From: Comamonadaceae bacterium
GTDB taxonomy: Bacteria; Pseudomonadota; Gammaproteobacteria; Burkholderiales; Burkholderiaceae_C
Reading direction: 5' to 3'
Length of the DNA stretch: 41,522 nt
Assembly: GCA_015999985.1 (NCBI GenBank)
Contig: JAECRA010000038.1
Coordinates: 1-41,522, forward strand
A model generated the notes under the pieces. That model made no database searches. It was not told where the DNA came from and was given only the letters and a program-made list of their open reading frames with translations. Position numbers and translations under genes: made by a program. How positions within the stretch are numbered: the first letter of the stretch is position 1; each line of letters opens with the position of its first letter. Below, piece after piece: positions 33,321 through 41,473 of this stretch.

Positions 33321-33761
33321 TCAAAGGTATTGAGGAAGTTCGAGTGCGACGCTCTCCATAAACTCGAACTCGCTGTCAGTGAGCTGCAGAGGCTCGAAGT
33401 CGAAGTGACAGAACGTCCCAAGCAATTCGCCCCCAGCTTTCATCAGGGGCAAGCCAACGTAGGCATTCACTATCCCCTTGTAGGGATGCCCCACGAGACG
33501 CGCATCATACGAGCCGTCGATGGTAAAGACGCCATCTCGCAGAACGAACTGGCAAAAGCTACTGCCGAGCGGCACAGCCAAAAGCTGTTCTGGTACGACT
33601 TCGCCAAGCTTGTCAACGATCGCAACGTTCCTGAGCATGTCGCCCTCGAGACGATAGACCGCTGTGAACCGATGGAGCACCCGCCGGTTTAGCTGATCCA
33701 GGCCAGCGGGCAGTCCGCCGCTATGCAGGGCGGTACGTAGGCTTTGAAGGGCGTTTTCCAT
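33321..33761 (-). CDS. GAF-domain protein
   Basis: A 146-residue protein consisting of one GAF domain: LNRRVLHRFTAVYRLEGDML, a central VPLGSSFCQFVLRD, then AYVGLPLMKAGGELLGTFCHFDF and a final helix. There is no output domain. Stand-alone GAF proteins may sense small molecules or redox (for example methionine sulfoxide reductases of the fRMsr type, though only C-containing segments SSFCQF and GTFCHF are seen here). No neighbour explains its role; the 339 bp upstream contain nothing I can support. Confidence 0.8.
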   Translation of the reverse strand: MENALQSLRTALHSGGLPAGLDQLNRRVLHRFTAVYRLEGDMLRNVAIVDKLGEVVPEQLLAVPLGSSFCQFVLRDGVFTIDGSYDARLVGHPYKGIVNAYVGLPLMKAGGELLGTFCHFDFEPLQLTDSEFEFMESVALELPQYL

Positions 33762-34100
33762 AATTTAGTGATAAGCGTCTGCCGCCGGTTCGTTCTGGTG
33801 AGGTCCAATACGGCGTCGCATGTCATTTTCTCGGTATTCATAGGCAAATCCAACGCAAGCCTATCAAGTGATTGTTATCCCAACAATATGTCTTTTAGCA
33901 TAACATGCGTCCACGTGGCTGCATTTTCAAAGATCGCATGATGCAGACTTCGCATACCTCCGTGCGCAACCCCATCGCTGCCGAGCAGACCTGAACCAGA
34001 GGGCATCGAGGATCCGGCTCTGTTGGCCCGAGGTGTCGCGCCCTCCCAGCCGAAGCCGCCAGAGAGAGAAGCTGCGAAGCTGCGCAGGACGTGTTTCCGT

Positions 34101-34541
34101 TCACTCCCCCGTGATCTTGCCCAACAGCCGGATCAATTCAGCAGTCTCGGCATCAGAGAGCGTGCTACGCAGCGCCGCCTCGTGCTCGCGCACGATGCGC
34201 GCGGCGCGACTCCAGCACTTGCGCCCTTCGGGCGTTAGCTTTAGGCACACCATGCGGCGGTCGTGCTCCTGGCGGGTGCGGTCGATCAGGCCACGCTCGG
34301 CCAGCTTGTCCGCCAGCGGCACCATCGACGGGTTGGTCAGCCCCACGCCGCGCGCCAGCTGACCCTGCGCGAGCTCCACGTTGCAACTCAACAATTCCAG
34401 CACGCCATACATGGCCGTCGTCAGTTGCAGCTTGCCCAGCGCGAGGTCCAGCCGGCGCAGCGCCTGGTTGTGGGCTTTACGGAGGTGGTACCCGACGTAG
34501 GCGTCGAGGGCGGGAGAGGAAGGTGGGGTGCTATCGGCCAT
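34101..34541 (-). CDS. MarR-family transcriptional regulator
   Basis: A 146-residue MarR protein with the winged helix-turn-helix (LARGVGLTNPSMVPLADKLA) and wing DRTRQEHDRRMVCLKLTPEG. The frame also opens at an ATG at 34586, but that lies 4 bp from the operator and before a likely -10 (AATAAT), so the ATG at 34541 is preferred; neither has a clear binding site. It is divergent from the amidohydrolase-Bug5 operon and likely represses both directions through the palindrome between them. Confidence 0.88.
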   Translation of the reverse strand: MADSTPPSSPALDAYVGYHLRKAHNQALRRLDLALGKLQLTTAMYGVLELLSCNVELAQGQLARGVGLTNPSMVPLADKLAERGLIDRTRQEHDRRMVCLKLTPEGRKCWSRAARIVREHEAALRSTLSDAETAELIRLLGKITGE

Positions 34542-34590
34542 GAGCAGCCGGCAGGATAGCACGCAGCCACCAAAATTATTTTCCATCCAT

Positions 34591-34614
34591 TAGTTTGACA
34601 TCAAACTATTTGAT
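34591..34614. promoter_or_regulatory. MarR-type operator with overlapping palindromes
   Basis: TAGTTTGACATCAAACTA (34591-34608) is a perfect 8-2-8 palindrome, and ATCAAACTATTTGAT (34600-34614) a second 6-3-6 one sharing its right arm. The -35 box of the amidohydrolase promoter is inside it. Confidence 0.75.
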
Positions 34615-34623
34615 AACTACACT
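34595..34623 (+). promoter_or_regulatory. Sigma70 promoter of the amidohydrolase-Bug5 operon
   Basis: TTGACA (34595-34600), 17-nt spacer, TACACT (34618-34623), about 27 nt before the ATG at 34650, which has GGAG 5 nt upstream. The operator covers the -35 and most of the spacer. Confidence 0.75.
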
Positions 34624-34649
34624 TCGGCGCACATCATTCAGGAGACCGC

Positions 34650-35594
34650 ATGTTCGTCGTCGACAACCACATTCACCTGGGCCAGCCCGGTGTTCACGTC
34701 TCGCAGCACATCTATAACGAACTGCGAAAAAACTGGAGTGATCGCGGTTTCCGCTACCACAGCAGCGAGGTGAAGTCCGAACGTCGCGACGGCGAGATGC
34801 TCGTCCAAGTCATGGACGATGTCGGCATCGACGTGTGCTGCGTGCTGGCCGGCAACTGGAACCGCGTGCTCCCGCCCGAACAACGCCCCTATAACGTGCC
34901 CAACGAGTTCGTAGCCCAACAGGTCAAGGCCTCTAACGGCCGGCTCATCGGCATCTGCAGCGCCGATCCGATCATCGACCCCTGGGGCGCGGCCGACGAA
35001 CTGGAGCGCTGTGTGCGTGACCACGACTTCCGAGGCATCAAGCTCTACCCCACCTACGCACACTTCGACCCGCGTGATAAGACCTGCGAGCCGCTGTATG
35101 AAGCTGCCACAGCGCTCGGCGTGCCGGTGCACTTCCACATGGGGTTCACCCCCGTCTGCGGCGCCGACATGAAACTGCAGCAACCCTGGCTGCTTGACGA
35201 AGTAGGCCAGCGCTTTCCAAAGATGAAGGTTGTTATCTGCCACCTGGGCTACCCCTATGCGGCCGAGGCCATGGGCGTAGTGGCGCGCAACCCCAACTTC
35301 CACGCCGACCTCAGCGCGCTGGGCTTTTACCATCCGCGCACCGTCTACCAGCTGATTCACGACTTCGGTTGCGTCAACCCCTGGGAGCGCCTGCTCTACG
35401 GCTCGGAAAACCCTTTCATGTGGACTTTTCACAAGACCGTGCAGAACATCAACGAACACGCCCGCGCGCTGGACATGCCCGAGATCCCCGACCACGCTCT
35501 GGAGCTCATTCTCGGCGGCAATGCCACACGACTCTACCGCATCGACCAGAGCAAGCAGCACCGTCCCGCGAGGCCCGCCAACGCCGCTGCCTGA
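34650..35594 (+). CDS. Amidohydrolase-2 family (ACMSD-like) metal-dependent hydrolase
   Basis: A 314-residue TIM-barrel protein of the amidohydrolase-2 family. Metal ligands are H7 and H9 (VDNHIHLGQ), a His in VHFHMGF and a His in VICHLGYPY. At the place of the usual metal-binding or catalytic Asp (GSDxP) it reads YGSENPFM, with Glu. Family members include decarboxylases and hydrolases such as ACMSD and 4-oxalomesaconate-related enzymes. It is first in a two-gene operon with Bug5, under the MarR palindrome. It acts in the cytoplasm on the acid delivered by that receptor system, by inference. Confidence 0.88.
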   Translation: MFVVDNHIHLGQPGVHVSQHIYNELRKNWSDRGFRYHSSEVKSERRDGEMLVQVMDDVGIDVCCVLAGNWNRVLPPEQRPYNVPNEFVAQQVKASNGRLIGICSADPIIDPWGAADELERCVRDHDFRGIKLYPTYAHFDPRDKTCEPLYEAATALGVPVHFHMGFTPVCGADMKLQQPWLLDEVGQRFPKMKVVICHLGYPYAAEAMGVVARNPNFHADLSALGFYHPRTVYQLIHDFGCVNPWERLLYGSENPFMWTFHKTVQNINEHARALDMPEIPDHALELILGGNATRLYRIDQSKQHRPARPANAAA

Positions 35595-35631
35595 GCACCC
35601 CAACGCACCCACAAAGCCCGGAGACAACACC

Positions 35632-36618
35632 ATGAAAATCGCCCGCCGTTCCCTGCTGGCCGCCGCTCTGGCGCCGGCCCTGAGCACCTTTGCCCCGCTG
35701 ACCAGCGCACAAGGCGCCTTCCCCTCGCGCCGCATCTCCATCGTTGTGCCCTTCCCGGCCGGTGGCCCGGCCGACATGGTGGCGCGCGTCATGCAGCCGC
35801 TGATGCAGAAGGCTCTGGGCGAAACCATGATTGTCGAAAACTTCGCTGGCGTCGGCGGTGCCATTGGCGTGAGCAAGGTGCTGGGCGCGCCGGCTGACGG
35901 CCACACCATGCTGCTGACCACAGTAGCCGAGCCCATCCTGCCGCCACTGACCATGCCCAGCGTGCGCTACAAACCCGACGACCTTTTGCTCGTCTCGCAG
36001 CTCTCGTACACCCACATCGCGCTCGTCGTGCGGCCCACCCTGCAGATCCATTCGGCGCAGGCGCTGCTCGATTACCTGAAGAACCCGGCCAGCAAGCCCC
36101 TGACCTACGCCACACCCGGCAGCGGCACGCTCTACCACCTCATGGGGGAGCACTTCAAGTCGCTGACAGGCGCACAGCTGATCCATGTGCCCTACAAAGG
36201 CCTGGCACCGGCCGTCAACGACCTGATCGGTGGTCAGGTCGATATGGCCTTTCTGCCCATGGCCGGCAGCACCGCGAAACAGATCGAAGCCGGCACGCTG
36301 CGCGCCCTCGCCCACACCGCCGACACCCCCGTAGCCGGCCTGCCGCGCTTGAACGAATTCAGCGGTCTGAAGGACTTCGCCTACACCGTGTGGACCGGCG
36401 TGTTCCTGCCTCGCCAGACGCCCGCCGAGGTAGTGGCGGCCGTGCACAAATCCATCGACACTGCCCTGCAAGGTCCTGAGTTCGGTGCCTACACGCGCGA
36501 AGCGGGTGGCATGGCCCTCACGCGAGCCATGCCGCTGAAGCAGGCGCAAACCTTCTACAACGCCGAAGCGCAGCGACTTCAGCGAGTGTTTCAGGCGGTC
36601 AAGCTGAAGGCGGACTGA
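35632..36618 (+). CDS. Bug/TctC-family periplasmic solute receptor, Bug5
   Basis: A 328-residue receptor with the signal MKIARRSLLAAALAPALSTF and mature start RRISIVVPFPAGGPADMVAR. GGAG lies 8 nt before the ATG at 35632; a longer frame from 35521 overlaps the amidohydrolase. It follows the amidohydrolase by 37 bp and ends before a strong terminator, so the operon is these two genes. The ligand is probably the substrate of the amidohydrolase. Confidence 0.93.
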   Translation: MKIARRSLLAAALAPALSTFAPLTSAQGAFPSRRISIVVPFPAGGPADMVARVMQPLMQKALGETMIVENFAGVGGAIGVSKVLGAPADGHTMLLTTVAEPILPPLTMPSVRYKPDDLLLVSQLSYTHIALVVRPTLQIHSAQALLDYLKNPASKPLTYATPGSGTLYHLMGEHFKSLTGAQLIHVPYKGLAPAVNDLIGGQVDMAFLPMAGSTAKQIEAGTLRALAHTADTPVAGLPRLNEFSGLKDFAYTVWTGVFLPRQTPAEVVAAVHKSIDTALQGPEFGAYTREAGGMALTRAMPLKQAQTFYNAEAQRLQRVFQAVKLKAD

Positions 36619-36638
36619 GCGCGCCAGCGACTACCGCA

Positions 36639-36668
36639 GAAGGGCCCTGATGGGGCCCTTCTTTCTTT
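36639..36668 (+). terminator. Rho-independent terminator after Bug5
   Basis: GAAGGGCCC (36639-36647), loop TGATG, GGGCCCTTC (36653-36661), then TTTCTTT. A perfect 9-bp stem 20 bp after the Bug5 stop; the U-tract is only on the rightward transcript. Confidence 0.9.
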
Positions 36669-36789
36669 GCCTGTCCATAGTGGCACAAATGAAGATGCGC
36701 AGGACGCAGTCCTTCAATGCCAGGAAGACGGTCATGGTGAGGTTTCAAAGGTCTCGATGATGCAGGGATTGCAATGAACGCCGCACAGC

Positions 36790-37752
36790 TCAGTTCAGCT
36801 CGATTTTGGCGCCCTGGTTGACCAGGTTTTGCAACCGGGCCGCTTCCTGGGTCAGAAATTGCCCAAAGGCCTCCGAAGAGGTGATCCCAATGCTCGCACC
36901 CGTTTTCACCATCTGCGCTTTCACCTCTTCGTCCTGCAAGGCGAGTTGCATGTCGGCATTGATCTTTGCGACAACGCTGTCTGGCGTTCCTGCGGGTGCC
37001 AACATGCCGAACCATGAGCCCGCGACAAAGTCGACACCCAGTTCCTTAAAGGTCGGAATTTCGGGCGCATCAGGATGCCGCTGCGGTGCAGCAATGGCTA
37101 CGGCACCCACATAACCACTCTTGACGTGCGAATACGACGACATGCCATCGAACATGGCATCCACCACACCAGCGGTCAAATCCACCATGGCGGGACCTTG
37201 GCCTTTGTAGGGAACGTGCGTGTAGTTAGTGCCAGTCAGCTTGGAGAAGAACTCGGCCGCGATATGCGGGCTGGAGCCCAGACCGGACGAGCTGATGGAG
37301 AGCCCACCGGACTTCGTCTTGGAATCCGCGATCAGCTCTTTCAGCGACTTGCTCTTCAGGCGGTTGGTCACCATCAGGACGTTGTAGCCGGTGGCCACCC
37401 GTGCCACGGGGCGAAACGCGTTGCTGGCGTAAGGCAGATTCTTGCGCAGCACCGAGTTGGCAGTAAAACCGTAGGATGTGAATAGCAAGGTGTAGCCATC
37501 TGCTGGGGCTTTGCTAACCAATTGCGTGCCAATGATGGTTCCCCCTCCTGCACGGTTCTCTATCACCACAGCCTGCCCCCACATTTTGGACAACTTGAGA
37601 CCCAACACTCTTGCCAGGTGGTCGGTGGCCCCGCTCGCGGCGAAAGGAACCACAAAGGTCACCGTGCGTTTAGGAAAGGTTTCTTGAGCTTGCAGGCATG
37701 TGGTCGAGAGTACCGCAGCGGTGGCGACACAGAGAGCTTTGGCGATAGTCAT
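36790..37752 (-). CDS. Bug/TctC-family periplasmic solute receptor, Bug6
   Basis: A 320-residue receptor: signal MTIAKALCVATAAVLSTTC with a Cys near its end, mature start RTVTFVVPFAASGATDHLAR (the glycine loop reads AASGATD instead of the commoner PGGxxD). AAGGAAAACC precedes the ATG. It lies 170 bp downstream of the CaiB-type transferase gene in the same direction and may be cotranscribed with it. The cytoplasmic partners in context are CoA activation and acyl-CoA dehydrogenation, so a carboxylic acid ligand is likely. Confidence 0.92.
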   Translation of the reverse strand: MTIAKALCVATAAVLSTTCLQAQETFPKRTVTFVVPFAASGATDHLARVLGLKLSKMWGQAVVIENRAGGGTIIGTQLVSKAPADGYTLLFTSYGFTANSVLRKNLPYASNAFRPVARVATGYNVLMVTNRLKSKSLKELIADSKTKSGGLSISSSGLGSSPHIAAEFFSKLTGTNYTHVPYKGQGPAMVDLTAGVVDAMFDGMSSYSHVKSGYVGAVAIAAPQRHPDAPEIPTFKELGVDFVAGSWFGMLAPAGTPDSVVAKINADMQLALQDEEVKAQMVKTGASIGITSSEAFGQFLTQEAARLQNLVNQGAKIELN

Positions 37753-37922
37753 GGTTTTCCTTGGGTTAAGCAGTAGGGGTGCCGAGGTTGGGTTCTGTCT
37801 GTCGTGATTGAGAATGAAACAATCAGCTGTGCGGGGTGACGTGCCTACATGGTCAAATCAGCTTGGAAGTGCCGTCTTGGGTCAGATCAAATTATTCCGG
37901 GGGGCGAGGCGCCGTCTTCTTG

Positions 37923-39131
37923 CTAGATCACTCCCGCTTCGCGCAATCCATGCAGGTCCTGCTCGGTCAGTCCAAGCTCGCCATACACCTCCTCGTTGTG
38001 TTGGCCAGTGTCGGGCCCGACGGACAGCCGCTGCGCCTGCCGTCCCAAGAACCTCGGAACGGCTGAAGGCGCAGGTATGGAACCGAAGTGCGGGTCAACC
38101 AGATCAATGAACGCGCCGCGCGACAGCATTTGAGGGTCGCGGAGACTGTCTTCGATCGAATACACCTTGCTGTGCGGGACATCATTGCGCTTGAGCAGAA
38201 CCTCAAGTTCGGCAAACGACAGGTCTTTGCACCAGGCTGCGATGCGTGCATCCAGCTCCTCCAGGTGCTGCATGCGTTGTTCATTGGTGGCGAACTGCGG
38301 GTCCTCGGTCAGCTCGACACACCCCATGGCGCGACAAATTCGGGCGAACATCGCATCACCGGTACCGACGAGCGTGCACCAGATGCCATCCGCCGTTTGG
38401 TACACGTTCGATGGCGATGTGTAGGTCGCGCGCGACCCTGCCCGCTCCCGAACGACGCCACCGATTCGGTATTCGGCAGCAAGCGGATCGAGCAGGCGCA
38501 TCATGGCCTCGGTCGCGGAGAGGTCTATCTCGACACCCACACGCTCAGCAGGAATTTTGGCGTTGCGCTCTGCCAACGCGGCGCAGATTGAAAAGGCGCC
38601 GAACAGCCCCGCGGTGACGTCTCCCAAAGGGTAGTTCATGTGTTGCGGAGGGCCACCAGTCTCGCCGGTCAAATGGGTGAAGCCGCTCATAGCCTCGAAG
38701 ATCCTTGCAAACCCGGGCCGGCGTGCGTAGGGGCCGGTCTGTCCAAAGCCCGTGAGCCGCAACACGATGAGCCCGGGATTGTGAGCATGCAAGGTTTCAA
38801 TGTTCAGGCCCCACTGGTCCAAAGTGCCAGTGCGAAAATTCTCCACCAGCACGTCAAAGCCACTGATCAACTTTAGAAACAGCTCGCGCCCTTCAGGCTT
38901 TCGAACGTCCAGTGAGATGCCTTTCTTTCCCCGGTTGGTGGTCTTCCAGAAAAGGGCGTGCCCTTCATGCACAGGCGCCAGGCTTCGAAGTGGGTCATTG
39001 CCCATGGGAAGCTCAAGCTTCACGACTTCGGCGCCCATATCGCCGCACAGCGTGGCGGCGAACGGCGCGGCGATGACTGTGGCCATGTCCAGGATTCGAA
39101 CGCCTTTCAACGGGTAGCCGGCAGTATTCAT
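37923..39131 (-). CDS. CaiB/BaiF-type (family III) CoA-transferase
   Basis: A 402-residue family III CoA transferase: N-terminal GVRILDMATVIAAPFAATLC, ENFRTGTLDQWG, LTGFGQTGPY, and D171 in YPLGDVTAG at the position of the catalytic Asp of formyl-CoA transferase. It moves CoA between two carboxylic acids. It overlaps the acyl-CoA dehydrogenase by 4 nt, so the pair would make a CoA ester and then introduce a double bond. The acid is unknown. Confidence 0.94.
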   Translation of the reverse strand: MNTAGYPLKGVRILDMATVIAAPFAATLCGDMGAEVVKLELPMGNDPLRSLAPVHEGHALFWKTTNRGKKGISLDVRKPEGRELFLKLISGFDVLVENFRTGTLDQWGLNIETLHAHNPGLIVLRLTGFGQTGPYARRPGFARIFEAMSGFTHLTGETGGPPQHMNYPLGDVTAGLFGAFSICAALAERNAKIPAERVGVEIDLSATEAMMRLLDPLAAEYRIGGVVRERAGSRATYTSPSNVYQTADGIWCTLVGTGDAMFARICRAMGCVELTEDPQFATNEQRMQHLEELDARIAAWCKDLSFAELEVLLKRNDVPHSKVYSIEDSLRDPQMLSRGAFIDLVDPHFGSIPAPSAVPRFLGRQAQRLSVGPDTGQHNEEVYGELGLTEQDLHGLREAGVI

Positions 39132-40294
39132 GGGTGCACCTGTTGGAGCTCGCGCAGCGTGAGCTTCGCAATGTTGAGCTGGTGCACCTGGCTGGTACCT
39201 TCGTACAACCGGAACAGCCGGACGTCGCGGTAGTAGCGCTCGATGGAGCTGAAGTCAGCGATATAGCCGGAGCCACCAAACATCTGCACGCAACGGTCGG
39301 CCACGCGGCCGCACATCTCGGACGCAAAGTACTTGCACATGGACGCACTGAGCGCCACGTCCTCGCCCCGGTCCCGGCTACGGGCTGCTTCCAGGATCAT
39401 GGAGCTCGCCGCGAAGATTTCTGTTCGGCAGTCCGCGATCATGGCCTGCACCAGCTGAAAGTTCGCCACGGGTTGCCCAAACTGGCTGCGAGCACGCGTA
39501 TGGTTCAAGGCGAGATCCAGCATGCGGATGGCCGGCCCGGTGCACAGCGCCGCCAAGTGCAGGCGCTGCTTGTTCAGCACCTTCATGACCGTTTGAAAGC
39601 CAACGCCCTCGCGCTCGCCAATGATGTGGGCTGCCGGTACCCGGCAATCCTCCATGATCACATCAGACACGGGTGAGCCTGCCTGCCCCATCTTGCGATA
39701 AGGCTCTCCGGTAAGCAGTCCGGGAGTACCGCGCTCGACCACGAAGGCGGTGAGACCGGCGCTGCCGCGCGAGCCCTCCTCGGTGCGCGCGATCACAGTA
39801 AAGACATCGGCCAGCGGCGCGTTGGTGATGAAGCGCTTGATCCCGTTCAGGACGTAGCCCTCGCCATCTCGGCGTGCCGTGGTCTGAATGTTGGTAGCGT
39901 CGGAGCCCGCATCGGGTTCGGTGAGAGCCAGGCACGCGGTGAGTTCCCCCCGGGCCATTGCAGGAAGCCACCGAGCCTTCTGTGCCTCAGTGCCGTCAGC
40001 CACCAGAGCCTCCGAGCCTATACCTGTGTTGGTTCCTACGCGGGCGCGCAGCGCCACGGAAGCCTGTGACAACTCCATCGCACACAGCACGAGCTCTTCT
40101 GCAGTCAGGCCGAGCCCGCCATAAGCCTCTGGAATGCTCCAGCCAAAATAGCCATCCCGACGAAGCCGTTCAACCACCTCATTGGGAATGGTTGAAGTGC
40201 GATCAACTTCGTCTTCCAGCGGGTGCCAGCACTCGCGCACAAAGACGCGTATCTCGTCAAGAAGGTTTTCCAGGCGTGCGGCGTTTCGAATCAT
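39128..40294 (-). CDS. Acyl-CoA dehydrogenase
   Basis: A 388-residue flavoprotein of the acyl-CoA dehydrogenase family, with the segments LTEPDAGSDATNI and GYVLNGIKRFITNA (FAD and substrate binding), MFGGSGYIADFSSIERYYRD, and YEGTSQVHQLNIAK near the C-terminus. The acidic residue in RLYEGTSQ is at the usual place for the catalytic base of several subfamilies. It introduces an alpha-beta double bond in an acyl-CoA, passing electrons to ETF. It is first in the operon with the CoA transferase and divergent from IclR2. Confidence 0.94.
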   Translation of the reverse strand: MIRNAARLENLLDEIRVFVRECWHPLEDEVDRTSTIPNEVVERLRRDGYFGWSIPEAYGGLGLTAEELVLCAMELSQASVALRARVGTNTGIGSEALVADGTEAQKARWLPAMARGELTACLALTEPDAGSDATNIQTTARRDGEGYVLNGIKRFITNAPLADVFTVIARTEEGSRGSAGLTAFVVERGTPGLLTGEPYRKMGQAGSPVSDVIMEDCRVPAAHIIGEREGVGFQTVMKVLNKQRLHLAALCTGPAIRMLDLALNHTRARSQFGQPVANFQLVQAMIADCRTEIFAASSMILEAARSRDRGEDVALSASMCKYFASEMCGRVADRCVQMFGGSGYIADFSSIERYYRDVRLFRLYEGTSQVHQLNIAKLTLRELQQVHP

Positions 40295-40335
40295 GTGCGC
40301 ACTCTATTCGGCACCGCTCAAATTACTCGAACAAA

Positions 40336-40352
40336 GTTTCAAGTATTGGAAC
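40336..40352. promoter_or_regulatory. Candidate IclR2 operator
   Basis: GTTTCAAGTATTGGAAC has 7-bp arms (one mismatch) around 3 bp and lies in the 99-bp gap between divergent acyl-CoA dehydrogenase and IclR2 genes, where IclR proteins normally bind. Confidence 0.45.
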
Positions 40353-40393
40353 GGCGTTTTGCAAGGACCACTGCACTGCGTTCAGAATGCTGC

Positions 40394-41218
40394 ATGCCAC
40401 AACACCGAGCCCTGCACCAGATCAAATCCCAGGCCGACCTGCAAAAGGTGCGCGACGACGACCCCTACTTTTCGGGGACGCTGGCGAAGGGACTGATGAT
40501 CTTGCAGTGCTTTGTGCAAGACCCACGCGCGCACGCCAACAGCGAATTATCGGAACGCCTGGGTCTGCCGCGGCCCACGGTCAGTCGCCTTTGCCGAAGT
40601 TTGCAAACGCTCGGCTTTCTGGACCATGACGATCGCCTGGACCGCTACTTCATCGGTCCCGCCGCCTTGACATTGGGTTACCCCTATGTCGTCAACATGC
40701 CTTTCATCACGCAACTGAGGCCTGCCATGCAATCGATGGCAGACCGCTTCGAGGGTGCGGTGTCCGTCGGCGTGGCGATGGACCTCGACGTGGTCTACGT
40801 GGAGTCCTGCGCATATGCACGCGGAACGCTGATGCGACCGGCCGTCGGCGCCATGCGGGGAATCATGGAGACGGCCATGGGACGAAGCTGGCTGTCGCAG
40901 CACACGGCGACGGAACGTACCGAGTTTCTCGCGCGCGCGAAGCAGGCACGTCCGGATGAATTCAACCGATCCTCCGAGGGTTTCAAGGACAGCGTCTCTC
41001 AGTATCCCAAGCGGGGGTTTGCGATCAACATTGGGGATGCGGGCATGGGGATATTGGCGGCGGGCGTTGCGTCAAAAATCCACTACGGCCCGCGGAACTT
41101 GCTGTTCAACTGCGCCGTGCCGGGATACCGAGCAAACCAGAAGGATGTCTTGAAGACCATCGGGCCGGCTCTGGTGCAACTTGTGAACATGGCAAACCGC
41201 CAAGTCAACCAAAGGTAA
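40394..41218 (+). CDS. IclR-family transcriptional regulator, IclR2
   Basis: A 274-residue IclR protein. The ATG at 40394 gives an N-terminal extension of about 27 residues before the winged helix-turn-helix (LAKGLMILQCFV, SELSERLGLPRPTVSRLCRS). The effector domain contains KRGFAINIGDAGMGILAAGV. The long upstream frame from 40223 runs antisense into the dehydrogenase and is not real. It is divergent from the dehydrogenase/CoA-transferase operon and probably controls it and Bug6. Confidence 0.93.
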   Translation: MPQHRALHQIKSQADLQKVRDDDPYFSGTLAKGLMILQCFVQDPRAHANSELSERLGLPRPTVSRLCRSLQTLGFLDHDDRLDRYFIGPAALTLGYPYVVNMPFITQLRPAMQSMADRFEGAVSVGVAMDLDVVYVESCAYARGTLMRPAVGAMRGIMETAMGRSWLSQHTATERTEFLARAKQARPDEFNRSSEGFKDSVSQYPKRGFAINIGDAGMGILAAGVASKIHYGPRNLLFNCAVPGYRANQKDVLKTIGPALVQLVNMANRQVNQR

Positions 41219-41301
41219 ATGCATGCCCCATAGGATGACGGCCCGAGCTGCCTACTGCGCATCAACGAAAGTCGTCGCCCAAGTGTTCGAACGCCGCAGC
41301 C

Positions 41302-41339
41302 AAAAAAAACGGGTTGCGGCATTTCTGCTGCAACCCGTT
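41302..41339 (-). terminator. Rho-independent terminator after tRNA-Asp
   Basis: On the minus strand ACGGGTTGC and GCAACCCGT form a 9-bp stem (41309-41317 with 41330-41338), followed by a run of eight T. It lies just after the tRNA-Asp 3' end and would end the tRNA transcript. Confidence 0.88.
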
Positions 41340-41347
41340 AATGTTAT

Positions 41348-41424
41348 TGGCGGAGCGGACGGGGCTCGAACCCGCGACCCCCGGCGTGACAGGCCGGTAT
41401 TCTAACCAACTGAACTACCACTCC
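41348..41424 (-). tRNA. tRNA-Asp (anticodon GTC)
   Basis: The minus strand reads GGAGTGG at the 5' end, pairing with CCGCTCC before G-CCA. The D arm (GTAGTTCAGTTGGTTAGAAT), anticodon stem CCGGC/GCCGG with loop CTGTCAC, and T arm (GGGTTCGAACCCC) are all present, and CCA is encoded. Very close to E. coli tRNA-Asp. Confidence 0.95.
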
Positions 41425-41473
41425 GCGTTGGTAGCCGCTTTGTGACTCTTTCGAGCCCAAGTGCAGCCAAACT

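Noticed and set aside
33762..34100. Possible small gene between GAF and MarR genes
   Set aside because: Only short frames (43-70 codons) without binding sites or family resemblance; nothing supported in this 339-bp stretch.
34638..35954. 438-codon leftward frame over the amidohydrolase and Bug5
   Set aside because: Antisense shadow in high-GC DNA; the plus strand encodes two recognisable proteins there.
35506..36549. 347-codon leftward frame over Bug5
   Set aside because: Antisense shadow; the product is low-complexity (Gly, Arg, His rich) and the opposite strand encodes a typical receptor.
40223..40393. N-terminal extension of IclR2 from 40223
   Set aside because: It runs antisense through the acyl-CoA dehydrogenase start and lacks a binding site; the ATG at 40394 fits the family.
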